Counted from the stretch's first letter, positions 24,452 to 36,180 are shown. The stretch is 64,000 nt of DNA from Muribaculaceae bacterium Isolate-002 (NCI) (GCA_004102805.1 SCEG01000010.1:1-64000); one strand, 5' to 3'. Program-made: numbers and translations. Notes: a model not told the origin generated them from the letters alone.

Positions 24452-25234
24452 TTATTCTCTCTTGGCTATGGGTAAAATCCATGTCTCTGTCTTGTACATT
24501 CCGTTTATGTAATAAATTGGGAAAGGCTTGAGGATCATAAATGCTGAATCGACAGCATTTACTACGCGTTCATCTATCGCACTGTCACCGCATCCCTTTC
24601 TTACGCTTATATCCAAACCGGTAGGTTGGCCTTCTTCGTCAAAGCCTGAGTACCGAAGTGTTAAAACTATGCGATTCGGAATTACTCCCAGGTCGAGTTC
24701 CTTCATGATTTCCAGTAGATCGGATTCGTGCATCCGCGGATTGATAAGCTTGCTATATTTGGCCTCGCGACCTGTTATGATTCCTTTGTCTACGGTGACA
24801 AACTCTTCAGTCTCCCACGTTGAATGCCACAACATATGTTCGTATCTGACAACTTTACCTGATACTATTCTGATGGTATCCGATATCCAGTCGACAAAAT
24901 ATCCGGAAGGCGTCTTGAGGGATGCATAGAGACTGCCTAACTCCATTTTAGAAAGTTCGTCACCTCGTTTCCTGTGTATCAGGAGGCTGTCAAGGAACAA
25001 TGAGTCATTTTGAATTTTCCAGTAACCTATATAGTTTCTATAAAGAGCGGTATTGCAAAGTTCGGAGGTAATGCTTTCATTTAGTTGCGCAGACCGTTGT
25101 TCGTCTCTATCCAGTATGCTTGTGCAAAGCCCTTTTCTGACGCCATTGTCTTGGATTACCTCGCAGAATTGCCCATCTGAAAAGGCTGTTATTGCCGCTC
25201 CGGCTGCTATTATACTTATAAATAGTCGTTTCAT
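24452..25234 (-). CDS. Exported protein with a TonB C-terminal-like domain
   Basis: About 260 residues. The hydrophobic N-terminus (MKRLFISIIAAGAAITAFSDG) looks like a signal peptide or a membrane anchor; an earlier ATG at 25261 adds 9 unlikely residues. The middle region is unrecognised. The C-terminal part (about 185-255; IVLTLRYSGFDEEGQPTGLDISVRKGCG, AIDERVVNAVDSAFMILKPFP) resembles TonB_C domains found on many small Bacteroidota envelope proteins. There is no proline-rich spacer as in true TonB, so energy transduction is doubtful. GC content is visibly lower than in the core genes around the block. Confidence 0.6.
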   Translation of the reverse strand: MKRLFISIIAAGAAITAFSDGQFCEVIQDNGVRKGLCTSILDRDEQRSAQLNESITSELCNTALYRNYIGYWKIQNDSLFLDSLLIHRKRGDELSKMELGSLYASLKTPSGYFVDWISDTIRIVSGKVVRYEHMLWHSTWETEEFVTVDKGIITGREAKYSKLINPRMHESDLLEIMKELDLGVIPNRIVLTLRYSGFDEEGQPTGLDISVRKGCGDSAIDERVVNAVDSAFMILKPFPIYYINGMYKTETWILPIAKRE

Positions 25235-25400
25235 GGTATTTTCTATATTGCATGCCTGCAACCGACATTATGAAATATTACAGGTGTCGCAACAAAAATA
25301 ATCATTATAAATTAAAAATCAAAATTATAACATTCTGAAAATCTGCTGAGTTTGCCTTTGCACTCTCTTTCGTGAAGAGACTTCGGAGGTATGTAGCGTT

Positions 25401-25445
25401 AGCGCCATTCGAGTCACTTTCATGGAAAGTAACCTGAATGGCGCT
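25401..25445. repeat. 45-base two-tier palindrome
   Basis: AGCGCCATTC (25401-25410) pairs with GAATGGCGCT (25436-25445), and inside it ACTTTC (25416-25421) pairs with GAAAGT (25425-25430) over a 3-base loop. There is no T run next to it on either strand, so it is not a standard terminator. It may be a dispersed palindromic unit. The surrounding minus-strand frame (25305-25496) is not convincing as a gene. Confidence 0.55.
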
Positions 25446-25507
25446 GTCGTTATGTTGTAAATATAAAAACTGTTGTATGGGAGGAGGTCCTGTCAAAAAA
25501 AGATAGA

Positions 25508-26173
25508 TCAGTCCATGTCGAAATAACCGGTTTCAATAATATCTACCATCCTTTCCCATACCATCTTGTAGTTCAATATAAGAGGCAGGGAATACATCAG
25601 TACGGCTAAGATGGCGAATATTATCGCAAGAAACGAATTTTCAATTAATACGACGGGGATCAATAATAAAGAAGCGCCCATAATAAGACCTAAGGTGTAT
25701 AGAAAACTTTTGATAATATTATCACCCAGGACTCCGAGTTCGCCTTCATATCTTCGTCTTAATGCAAGTCCTAACTTTACATAGATAATTGTGCCGATTA
25801 CCCCCAATACTGTGGATGCGACAGACAGCGCGATTGATAGAGATGATGAATTTGCGACGGCTAATGCGACGGCGTTGACTATCCCTATTGATAAAATCAA
25901 ATAAGCTATCGACATGACTTTATTGCCTATCCCATATTTAAGCCCTTTGCATCCGACTCCAAAATATCGGAAGAAACAGAACCACATCGCGCTTGATATT
26001 AACGTCAGAACTATCAATATGTTGGCCGTGGCTTTCTCGCCAAGTATGCCAAATTGGCCCAACGCTACAACTATGCCAGCAATAATTCCACTGATTATTC
26101 CACTCCAGAGGTATTCGTAGGTGGAACCGATTCCGGCATTTAATTTGTCAACATGAATTTTAGAGATTTCCAT
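25508..26173 (-). CDS. Polytopic membrane protein of unknown function
   Basis: 221 residues with about six hydrophobic helices (first around LWSGIISGIIAGIVVALGQFG, last around FLAIIFAILAVLMYSLPLIL) and a short charged C-terminal tail. No transporter signature or enzyme motif is recognised. Low GC, in the accessory block, preceded by the candidate non-coding RNA and followed by the palindrome at 25401. It could be an immunity or envelope protein, but nothing in the sequence decides this. Confidence 0.65.
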   Translation of the reverse strand: MEISKIHVDKLNAGIGSTYEYLWSGIISGIIAGIVVALGQFGILGEKATANILIVLTLISSAMWFCFFRYFGVGCKGLKYGIGNKVMSIAYLILSIGIVNAVALAVANSSSLSIALSVASTVLGVIGTIIYVKLGLALRRRYEGELGVLGDNIIKSFLYTLGLIMGASLLLIPVVLIENSFLAIIFAILAVLMYSLPLILNYKMVWERMVDIIETGYFDMD

Positions 26174-26224
26174 ATTTTCAAAAATATTGCCTCAGGGCTC
26201 ACCTCATTGGCATTAGATTGGTTT

Positions 26225-26577
26225 AAAACAAGAAAAGCGTGAGAGCCGTACCTGCTGTCCGTCCCACGCATAGAGGCCCTGGTATTGCCCATCACTGTCG
26301 AACGGACAACACAGAAGCCTCACGCAGAATATGAGTATCACCCAATGGCGCCTGCATAGCATTTGCCATTGGTAGAATATACATATCCATAAGGCATCTA
26401 TCGTTGTCCCATTCCTGACAGTGATTGAAATTTACCAGATTTCTATGCGTCAAGAAAGAGCGCTGATAAACGCTTTCTAACTAAAATGTCGTGTAACCCT
26501 ATTCCCGCTATACCCTTGACCGTGGTGTGCCACATATTGGACATATTGCCCTGCGGCGTTCTGCGTGAAATGGTCTA
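26225..26577 (-). ncRNA. Candidate structured non-coding RNA, about 350 nt
   Basis: The transcript from the 26584-26615 promoter would have no long reading frame. Pairings seen: CCAATGGC (26342-26349) with GCCATTGG (26365-26372), and a 3' domain with nested stems GCGTGAG (26237-26243) with CTCACGC (26319-26325) and TGTCCGT (26256-26262) with ACGGACA (26302-26308). On the minus strand the outer stem is followed directly by TTTTCTTGTTTT, a plausible end. It lacks the hallmarks of tmRNA, RNase P RNA, SRP RNA and 6S RNA that I looked for. Alternatively it is an unusually long leader of the membrane-protein gene at 25508. Confidence 0.5.
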
Positions 26578-26583
26578 CATACG

Positions 26584-26615
26584 CAAAATTAGCAATTAGA
26601 TATGAAAGCAACAAA
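26584..26615 (-). promoter_or_regulatory. Promoter of the candidate ncRNA
   Basis: On the minus strand TTTG (26615-26612), a 20-base spacer and TAATTTTG (26591-26584). It fires away from the beta-galactosidase gene into the gene-free interval. Confidence 0.7.
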
Positions 26616-26670
26616 CAATTTCTTAAAAACAAAATAAAAAACTGAATTTTGACATACCTACTTGCTTCTA

Positions 26671-29781
<3,111 letters not shown>

Positions 29782-30327
29782 TCAGCTCATAGGGGTCATA
29801 CGGTAGCCGAGCTGATATAGTCTGACAGCCGCGCCGTAATAATACAGTTGGTGAAGGCAGCGCACGTAGGCATTGAATGCCGCCGGAGTGCCGGGTTCGA
29901 AGTTTTCGTGGCGCAGGGCGTTGAGAACCAGTTCGGCGGTGTCGCCTACGAGTTTTGATGTTTCAGCCGCGGATTTATCGTCGAGTTTCATGATGTCGAG
30001 GCAGATATATTCGTCCATGGCATCGTAACCTCTTCCTTTTACAAATATTGCGTAGAGGTCGTCAAACTGAGAGTACATCTCCCAGTCCTCGTCCCAGAAA
30101 TGAGCCACGGCCATGCCGATGAACATCATCCATCCGAGTGATGCCGTGGGGTAATCCTGAAATTCACGTACGCCGTCAGGCAGATATGCGGTGCATATCT
30201 TTTCCCATCGCTCCTCAATGTCGGGAGTGTCGGGGAGAATGCGGTCGATTTCAGAACGTGCGTGCAGGTAGTTGGCTATGTTGCAGTGAAGCTGCTGTTC
30301 AAATCTGTCGAGATGCTGAGTGTCCAT
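29782..30327 (-). CDS. Conserved protein of unknown function
   Basis: About 181 residues, helical and acidic, with many aromatic residues (WMMFIGMAVAHFWDEDWEMYSQF, YLQLYYYG-like tail). No signal peptide or membrane segment and no motif I can name. The ATG at 30327 lies one base after the stop of the upstream phosphatase gene (TGATATG), which suggests coupled translation; an ATG at 30384 would overlap that gene by 56 bases. It sits between the phosphatase and beta-galactosidase genes, all on one strand. Confidence 0.7.
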   Translation of the reverse strand: MDTQHLDRFEQQLHCNIANYLHARSEIDRILPDTPDIEERWEKICTAYLPDGVREFQDYPTASLGWMMFIGMAVAHFWDEDWEMYSQFDDLYAIFVKGRGYDAMDEYICLDIMKLDDKSAAETSKLVGDTAELVLNALRHENFEPGTPAAFNAYVRCLHQLYYYGAAVRLYQLGYRMTPMS

Positions 30328-30328
30328 A

Positions 30329-31102
30329 TCAGGCAGGATTATGTCGTTTGATAATCTGAGTGAGTCGAGAAAGGTTGGCTGCATTGTTGGCAGCGAGTAC
30401 GCCGCTTGGTTTCATCGGATCGAGAGGCATGCCGTCGATGCCGCAGAGCGAGCCTCCGGCCTCCTCGAGTATCAGTGATGCGGCGGCGAAGTCCCATGCG
30501 CCGAGCAGATATTCGAAATACATGTCGAAACGTCCCATCGCTATATAGCAAAGTTCGGGTGCGGCCGCGCCGAGGCGTCGTATGTCGTTGCATTGCATGA
30601 ACACATCGAGTATTGCCTGCGAGCACCATTGCGCCTGCTCTTTATGGTAGACCGGGAGGGCGGTGCATAAAATGGAGTTGTCGAAACTACGGTCTGAGAC
30701 ATGTATGCGCGAGCCGTTGCGCCATGCGCCTTTGCCTCGCTGCGCCTGAAACATCTCGCCGGTGCGCGGCAGGAAAACCACGCTCATCTCCATGACGCCG
30801 TTGTCGCAGAGTCCGACACAGATGGCGCACTGGTCAACGCCGCGGGCATAATTGGCGGTGCCGTCGATAGGATCGATAACCCATACCCGGCTGTGCCTGA
30901 TGTCGGCGATATCACCTTCCTCACAGATAAAGCCGCTGTCGGGCAATAAGGCGGAAAGCCGTGAGCGCAGAAAATCCTGCACGGCAATGTCGGCTGATGT
31001 TACGATATTCTCGCATCCGCCCTTTTCCATGATTTCCAGATTGTCGGCGGCGGTCATCAGCGAGGCCGCCTCTTTGACAATCTCAGTGATTTTGTCAAAC
31101 AT
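30329..31102 (-). CDS. Inositol monophosphatase-family phosphatase
   Basis: 257 residues with all metal-site blocks of the family: GGCENIVTSADIAVQDFLR, EEGD (near residue 65), VIDPIDGTANYARG (about 83-96) and GAWDFAAASLILEEAGG (about 206-222). These bind the Mg ions that activate water to cleave a sugar or nucleotide phosphate. Substrates in the family include inositol phosphate, fructose bisphosphate and PAP (CysQ), and the sequence does not settle which. First gene of a three-gene unit; -7 box at 31127-31134. Confidence 0.88.
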   Translation of the reverse strand: MFDKITEIVKEAASLMTAADNLEIMEKGGCENIVTSADIAVQDFLRSRLSALLPDSGFICEEGDIADIRHSRVWVIDPIDGTANYARGVDQCAICVGLCDNGVMEMSVVFLPRTGEMFQAQRGKGAWRNGSRIHVSDRSFDNSILCTALPVYHKEQAQWCSQAILDVFMQCNDIRRLGAAAPELCYIAMGRFDMYFEYLLGAWDFAAASLILEEAGGSLCGIDGMPLDPMKPSGVLAANNAANLSRLTQIIKRHNPA

Positions 31103-31126
31103 ATTAATCGTTCATTCTGTTTGCTG

Positions 31127-31163
31127 CAAAGTTAGGCAATATTTCTGAAATTTTGTACTTTTG
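31127..31163. promoter_or_regulatory. Divergent -7 boxes between the phosphatase and beta-lactamase genes
   Basis: CAAAGTTA at 31127-31134 (TAACTTTG on the minus strand, toward the phosphatase) and TACTTTTG at 31156-31163 on the plus strand, 30 bases before the beta-lactamase start. Neither has a clear -33 box. Confidence 0.45.
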
Positions 31164-31192
31164 AAATCGGAATAGATGCATAATATATTTTA

Positions 31193-32101
31193 ATGGAAAT
31201 GAGACGGTGTTTGATAAATATTGCGGCGGTATCCGCCATGCTGACTTGTTTTGCCGAAGTCAGCGCCCGGAATGGGCTTGCAGGCAACATACAGGATTAT
31301 GCTGATGCAAGCGGAGCGGAAATAGGTGTTGCAGTCATAGGCAGTGACGGCGACACGACGGTAGTCAATGACGGATATTATCCGATGAATTCAGTGTTGA
31401 AGATGTTTCAGGCGTTGCCTGCGGCAAAGAAACTGTCGGAGCGCGGCGTTATGCTGTGTGATACTGTCGAGGTGGAGCGGAGTGTTCTGCAGCAGAACAC
31501 ATGGTCGCCTATGCTGACTGATTACACAGATCCGGTGATAGCTTTGCCTTACGCCCGACTGTTTGAATATGCCTTGGCGCAGAGCGACAACAATGCGTGT
31601 GACATTCTGTTTGAACGCGCGGCATCGATAGACGAGACGTTGGCTTACTGGCGTCAGGCAGGCATCGGCGAATTTGATATAAAATGGAACGAGGCAGAGA
31701 TGCATGACGCGCCCGTGCGTAGCGATGATAATCGCACAACGCCGCTTGCCGCTGCAAAGGCAATCAGTGTCATGATGCCGTATTGCATGACGTCGTCAGA
31801 TTACAACACGTCGAATATCGGCATGATGCTTCTGAATTGCTCTACCGGTAAAGGGCGAATACCGCGGCCGCTGGAGGGAACCGGCGCGCAGGTGGCTCAC
31901 AAGACCGGCACCGGCTTTGAAGATGCGCAGGGCAACCCGACCGGCGTCAACGATGTGGCGTGGATATTGCTCCCCGACGGGCGCGCATATACGCTTGCCG
32001 TGTTCGTAAAGACTACCCCTGCGTGTATGGCTCAGACCGAGGCCATGATAGCGGATATCTCGCGGATAGTATATGATTATTATGCCTGTCAGAATATGTA
32101 G
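31193..32101 (+). CDS. Class A beta-lactamase, subclass A2-like
   Basis: Serine beta-lactamase, 302 residues, with a signal peptide ending near VSA/RN for periplasmic export. All key elements are present: SVLK (Ser67, Lys70), SDN (131-133), a Glu-containing omega-loop segment (NEAEMHDAPVRSDDN, 166-180) and KTGTG (237-241). The motif spacing and the long omega region fit subclass A2 (CfxA/CblA/CepA/PER relatives), common in Bacteroidota chromosomes. It probably hydrolyses penicillins and cephalosporins, though related PBP-like hydrolases exist. Stands alone, with no mobile element adjacent. A second ATG at 31199 may be the start. Confidence 0.85.
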   Translation: MEMRRCLINIAAVSAMLTCFAEVSARNGLAGNIQDYADASGAEIGVAVIGSDGDTTVVNDGYYPMNSVLKMFQALPAAKKLSERGVMLCDTVEVERSVLQQNTWSPMLTDYTDPVIALPYARLFEYALAQSDNNACDILFERAASIDETLAYWRQAGIGEFDIKWNEAEMHDAPVRSDDNRTTPLAAAKAISVMMPYCMTSSDYNTSNIGMMLLNCSTGKGRIPRPLEGTGAQVAHKTGTGFEDAQGNPTGVNDVAWILLPDGRAYTLAVFVKTTPACMAQTEAMIADISRIVYDYYACQNM

Positions 32102-32323
32102 CCGTTGACATATTTCCAAGACGGAACAGTAATAAAAAAAGTTAAAAATCAGGCACTTTTGCGGTCGGTCGAAAATAAACTATTAAATTAGTTGCCGAAT
32201 TGACGCGGGTTTCAGTGTGTTTTTCCTTACGGAGATTGCCTGCGCTCAGCAATGTTGAATAATCCTCTTGCAGTTAAAAAATGACCGAGACGGCAATATG
32301 AAGTGATTTTGAAAAGTGTTCTG
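32102..32323. other. Spacer before the outer-membrane barrel gene
   Basis: About 220 bases after the beta-lactamase gene. I find no perfect TAnnTTTG box and no terminator hairpin, so the promoter of the next gene could not be placed. Confidence 0.4.
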
Positions 32324-34912
32324 ATGATTAGACGTATACTGATATTGTTTCCGGTGATGTTTGCGGTGGCGTTTGCATGCGCGGCCCAATTGGTGAATGT
32401 TGCCGGAACCGTGGTGGAAAAGGGGAGTGGAGAGACACTTGTCGGAGCTTCGGTGGTGATCCGTGATGCCGGCGGCAAGATAAAGAAATTCGGCACTTCC
32501 GATGCCGACGGAAGATTTTCAATCGCCGCTGAGGTGGCTGAAGGCTACACTCTCGATGTGACGATAATGAGCTATGCCAAACGCACTATCGCGCTTGACG
32601 GGGCGGAATATCCGCTGACAATCGAGATGGAGCCGTCGGCGACCGTGCTTAAGGAAGTGGCGGTAAAAGCCGCCCGCATACGAGAGCAGGGTGACACAGT
32701 GAGTTATAATGTGGCATCGTTCGCTCAGGCTAATGACCGCAGCATCGGCGATGTATTGAAGCGTATGCCCGGCATTGACGTGGCCGACAACGGCAAGATA
32801 AAATATCAGGGAGAGGATATCAACAAATTCTATATCGAAGGCTCCGATCTGCTCGGCGGAAAATACGGTATAGCCACCAACGGTATCAGTCATGACGATG
32901 TGGGAGCCGTTGAGGTGATGGAAAATCATCAGCCGATGCAGGTGCTGTCGGGTATCTCATTCTCCGACAAGGCGGCCATCAATCTTAAACTGAAAAACAA
33001 GGCTAAGGCTACATGGACATTTCACGGCGATGCCGCGGGCGGATATTCATGGCGCCCGGAAGGGGGCGTGTGGGACGGCAGGGTGTTTGCGATGGCGGTA
33101 ATGCCGTCGTTTCAGAATATCACCTCATTCAGCACCAACAATACGGGGCACGATCTGTCGGCGTCAAACACCGATTTCTTTGCCGAACGCCGTGCTACGG
33201 ATCTGAGCCGGTATGTAGGCGTCGGACTGCCCGGAGTGCCGTCGCTCGGAAGTGACCGCACGCTGTTCAACCGCTCGTTTCTCATATCGACCAACAGTCT
33301 GTGGAAATTCCGCCGCGGCGAGCTGAAGGCCAACGTCGATTACTCCTACAACCGTGTCACGGCCGACGCCACCGATATCACCACATATTATCTTGATGAA
33401 GGCAACAGGGTGGTCACCGAGCATCGCAGCGGCCGGGAGCATACACATTCGCTCGGTGGAAAATTCGTGTATGAACTCAATGAAAAAAGTTCGTTTGTCA
33501 ACAATACACTGCGGGTGAATGCCGACTGGGATGACGTCGGACTGCGCACCACCGGCTCGATGCCCAACAGTCAGTCGGTCAGTCTGCCTGACTATTATGT
33601 GTCAAACCGGTTCAAGTTGCTGCGACGTTTCAACGGGCGCCATCTGGTGACATTTCGCAGCGACAATGAATGGGAGTCACTGCCGCAGACACTCAGCCTC
33701 GATATGAACGGCATCGGCTCCGGACAGCGAGTCACCGACCATGCGTTTTACACTCATGAGAGCGCGGCATACGCTTTCACGCTGAAGGGTGTCACCGTCA
33801 GTCTCGAAGGGGGAATAAAAGGATACCTGCGCACAATGCATTCGGATATCCCGGATATGCCGGCGGAGTTGCCGGGGCTGACAGAGAATGTGGTGAACAC
33901 AGATTATGTAACTGTCTATGCCGTGCCAAAACTCGAATATTGGGCACACAGGGTCAATATCACGCTTAATATGCCGGTAAGCTATGCACACTATTCGTTT
34001 GACAAAGCTATCGCTGACCGCGACGAAGTGTATTTCAACCCGTCGCTGAGTCTTAACTGGAAGCCTGACAACCACTTGTCAGCGACACTGCGCGGCGGTG
34101 CGGGCCGTGCGCCGATGAATCTCAATCTCATCCATCCGGCGCTCATAATGACCGACTACCGCACGCTCAAGGCCGGCACCGACGAGTTTTACAACTCATC
34201 GTCACAGAACCTATCGGCAGCCATCAGCTACAAGCACACACGTTACGGTGTGTTTGCCAACGGCCTGGTAATGCATTCATGGTCACACATACCTTACACC
34301 ATGTCACAGCAGCTTTACGGCGACTATGCCGTCTACAGCTATGCCGACGCCGATAACGACAGCAGGTCGCTGAGCGCTATGGGCAGTGTGGGCAAGACGC
34401 TCAATTTCATGCGTGGCAGCTGCAATGTCAACGGTTCGTTCAATCGAAATGAGTCGCATCTGTTATCGCAGTCGGAAGCTGTCAGGTCGGTCAGCACCGG
34501 ATGGAGTGTCGGCGCCAATGTGAGCGGCACGCCATGCAGGTGGGTCAATTTCGACTATGAAATCAGATATGCCGACAGCCGGCTGTCGATGAACGGCTCA
34601 GGGCGGTCGTGGCTCTCGACAATGAAAAATGAACTAACCCTTACGTTTGTCCCGCATCGCAAATGGCAGTGGACGGTCAGCGGCGAGCATTACCGCAACG
34701 AACTCGCCGACAACAGCTACAAGAATGTCATGATGGTCGACACGAAGGTGACATATCGGCTCAGCAAGCGTGTGGAGCTTGCCGCCAACCTCACCAATCT
34801 CCTTGACAATCGCAGCTACGACTACATTTCCTATTCGCAATTGTCATCGTTTGAGTCGCAGCGGCAGTTGCGCGGCCGTCAGCTCCTTTTTTCGATAACG
34901 TTAAGAAAATGA
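32324..34912 (+). CDS. Outer-membrane beta-barrel protein with N-terminal carboxypeptidase-like domain (TonB-receptor-like)
   Basis: About 862 residues. A signal peptide (MIRRILILFPVMFAVAFACA) precedes a carboxypeptidase-regulatory-like beta domain (about 25-105, VEKGSGETLVGASVVIRDAGG). A plug-like segment follows (SIGDVLKRMPGIDVADNGKIKYQGEDINKFYIEGSD), then a long barrel of the OMP_b-brl_3 type ending LRGRQLLFSITLRK. This architecture is close to TonB-dependent receptors but with a reduced plug; a cargo cannot be named. An ATG at 32303 adds 7 residues before a natural signal peptide, so 32324 is preferred. The downstream GLPGLI gene is a common partner. Confidence 0.82.
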   Translation: MIRRILILFPVMFAVAFACAAQLVNVAGTVVEKGSGETLVGASVVIRDAGGKIKKFGTSDADGRFSIAAEVAEGYTLDVTIMSYAKRTIALDGAEYPLTIEMEPSATVLKEVAVKAARIREQGDTVSYNVASFAQANDRSIGDVLKRMPGIDVADNGKIKYQGEDINKFYIEGSDLLGGKYGIATNGISHDDVGAVEVMENHQPMQVLSGISFSDKAAINLKLKNKAKATWTFHGDAAGGYSWRPEGGVWDGRVFAMAVMPSFQNITSFSTNNTGHDLSASNTDFFAERRATDLSRYVGVGLPGVPSLGSDRTLFNRSFLISTNSLWKFRRGELKANVDYSYNRVTADATDITTYYLDEGNRVVTEHRSGREHTHSLGGKFVYELNEKSSFVNNTLRVNADWDDVGLRTTGSMPNSQSVSLPDYYVSNRFKLLRRFNGRHLVTFRSDNEWESLPQTLSLDMNGIGSGQRVTDHAFYTHESAAYAFTLKGVTVSLEGGIKGYLRTMHSDIPDMPAELPGLTENVVNTDYVTVYAVPKLEYWAHRVNITLNMPVSYAHYSFDKAIADRDEVYFNPSLSLNWKPDNHLSATLRGGAGRAPMNLNLIHPALIMTDYRTLKAGTDEFYNSSSQNLSAAISYKHTRYGVFANGLVMHSWSHIPYTMSQQLYGDYAVYSYADADNDSRSLSAMGSVGKTLNFMRGSCNVNGSFNRNESHLLSQSEAVRSVSTGWSVGANVSGTPCRWVNFDYEIRYADSRLSMNGSGRSWLSTMKNELTLTFVPHRKWQWTVSGEHYRNELADNSYKNVMMVDTKVTYRLSKRVELAANLTNLLDNRSYDYISYSQLSSFESQRQLRGRQLLFSITLRK

Positions 34913-34944
34913 GTATAGAAAAACAATCACTTAAAAACAGATAT

Positions 34945-35787
34945 ATGAAAAAGACCGGATTAATCGCCGTTGTGTGTGTGGCCGCTCTGTCAGCCGCTGC
35001 ACAGGAAAAAGCCGACATCATCGCAAGCTATGATGTCAAAGTCAGAAACTGGGATGCCGACACAGTAACGACCACCCGCATGTCGCTCCTGGCGAATACG
35101 CGTCAGGCAAAATATTTCAATGACCTGAGCCTGTGGTCTGACTCGCTGTCGTCGACTCCCGAGGGAAAGAAACAGCTGCAGCAGATAATAATGGCCGCAT
35201 GCATGACCGAAACCCCGGAGGGCGTTACATTTGACATGCGCAAAGGTCCGGTCAAGAATGTGCATACCTACGTGTTTACATCGCAGCCCGATGATAAACT
35301 GACCTACTACAGCAAGTTTGGTGACAGCGAAGCGTATTACGAAGAGGCACTTGATGAAATGCAATGGGAAATCGGTGATGAAACGTCAACGGTTCTCGGA
35401 TATGAATGCCAGTCGGCGACTGCCGATTACCACGGACGTAAATGGACGGCGTGGTTCGCACCGGAAATCCCTGTCGCGTTCGGTCCGTGGAAATTTCACG
35501 GACTGCCCGGACTGATACTTAAAGCGGAGGCTGACGGAACATTCTGTTTTGAGGCTACGGGGATTGAGAAATCCGACAGACTGATGACTCCAATTTATTC
35601 TCCTGAAAAATATCAGAAAACATCTCGCAAGAAAGCGCTTGCCGATGATGAATACTTTATGAATAACCGAGAGGCCATCATACAGGCTAAATTCGGTGGC
35701 TCGGTCAAGTTTGAGAATGTTGATCCCGACCGTCCAAAATATAATGCCTTGCGGGATTCTCTCGAGCCGGACTATAAGGACAAGTGA
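34945..35787 (+). CDS. GLPGLI-family exported protein
   Basis: 280 residues with a signal peptide (MKKTGLIAVVCVAALSAAAQ) and the family signature block PWKFHGLPGLILKAE near residue 185. The family is Bacteroidota-specific and often follows a barrel protein like the one here, suggesting a shared envelope function; its biochemistry is unknown to me. An upstream in-frame ATG at 34909 would overlap the previous stop but adds 12 non-signal residues; 34945 gives a clean signal peptide. Followed by a strong terminator. Confidence 0.88.
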   Translation: MKKTGLIAVVCVAALSAAAQEKADIIASYDVKVRNWDADTVTTTRMSLLANTRQAKYFNDLSLWSDSLSSTPEGKKQLQQIIMAACMTETPEGVTFDMRKGPVKNVHTYVFTSQPDDKLTYYSKFGDSEAYYEEALDEMQWEIGDETSTVLGYECQSATADYHGRKWTAWFAPEIPVAFGPWKFHGLPGLILKAEADGTFCFEATGIEKSDRLMTPIYSPEKYQKTSRKKALADDEYFMNNREAIIQAKFGGSVKFENVDPDRPKYNALRDSLEPDYKDK

Positions 35788-35793
35788 AAAGAT

Positions 35794-35830
35794 AAAAAAA
35801 AGTGTATCGCAATGCGATACACTTTTTTTT
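35794..35830. terminator. Bidirectional terminator after the GLPGLI gene
   Basis: A perfect 17-bp stem (35794-35810 with 35814-35830) over a 3-base loop, with eight A on one side and eight T on the other. Shared by the convergent small lipoprotein gene. Confidence 0.95.
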
Positions 35831-35849
35831 ATCTTTTTATTATGGTCGA

Positions 35850-36125
35850 TTAGAAACCGAAGGCTGAAACGTTCATAAGTTCGGCAGCTACCTGTACTTT
35901 AACTGAGTCGGGAGCGTTTTCAGCGGCTTTCTTGATGTTCTCGCATTCTTTTGCGAAAGTCTCAGCAGCTTTGGCGATAGTTTCGGGGTCACCTGATTCT
36001 ACGGCTTTGTTGTAAGTTTCAACAGCGGCTTTGGCCATGGCTACGGGATCTTTTTTACCGCAAGAAACGAGAGAAAGAGAAGAAACTGCTACGAGAGCAG
36101 CTACTGCGAGCATGAATTTTTTCAT
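35850..36125 (-). CDS. Small helical lipoprotein
   Basis: 91 residues. The signal peptide ends in SLVSC (Cys22), a lipobox predicting lipid anchoring. The mature part is Ala-, Lys- and Glu-rich and wholly helical (VAMAKAAVETYNKAVESGDP, TIAKAAETFAKECENIKKAA). Codon choice is as biased as in the ribosomal genes, suggesting abundance, in the manner of small structural lipoproteins. No family name recognised. -7 box CAAATATA at 36173-36180 on the plus strand (TATATTTG on the coding strand). Confidence 0.82.
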   Translation of the reverse strand: MKKFMLAVAALVAVSSLSLVSCGKKDPVAMAKAAVETYNKAVESGDPETIAKAAETFAKECENIKKAAENAPDSVKVQVAAELMNVSAFGF

Positions 36126-36172
36126 TTTCGTAAGGTTTAATTGTTTGAAAATAATTGATTGTTCTGTAAATG

Positions 36173-36180
36173 CAAATATA
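36173..36180 (-). promoter_or_regulatory. -7 box of the small lipoprotein gene
   Basis: TATATTTG on the coding strand, 48 bases upstream of the start; -33 box not evident. Confidence 0.4.

Larger units (their letters stand above)
26174..26670. other. Gene-free 497-base interval containing a candidate ncRNA
   Basis: No credible protein gene. It contains a minus-strand promoter (26584-26615), a structured segment (26225-26577) and, close to 26173, another -7-like match (CAAAAATA at 26179-26186) only 6 bases before the membrane-protein start. The right part (26616-26670) is the A/T-rich sequence after the beta-galactosidase stop. Confidence 0.6.

Noticed and set aside
25401..25445. Integron attC site
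   Set aside because: No integrase, no cassette-like array and no conserved core sites; only the hairpin shape is similar.
25305..25496. 63-codon minus-strand frame around the two-tier palindrome
   Set aside because: The palindrome explains its sequence pattern, and no start signal or family is seen. I keep it as repeat-like sequence only.
26174..26600. tmRNA, RNase P RNA, SRP RNA or 6S RNA identity for the structured interval
   Set aside because: The expected hallmarks (for example the GAGGAAAGTCC block of RNase P RNA, or tRNA-like ends of tmRNA) are not present.
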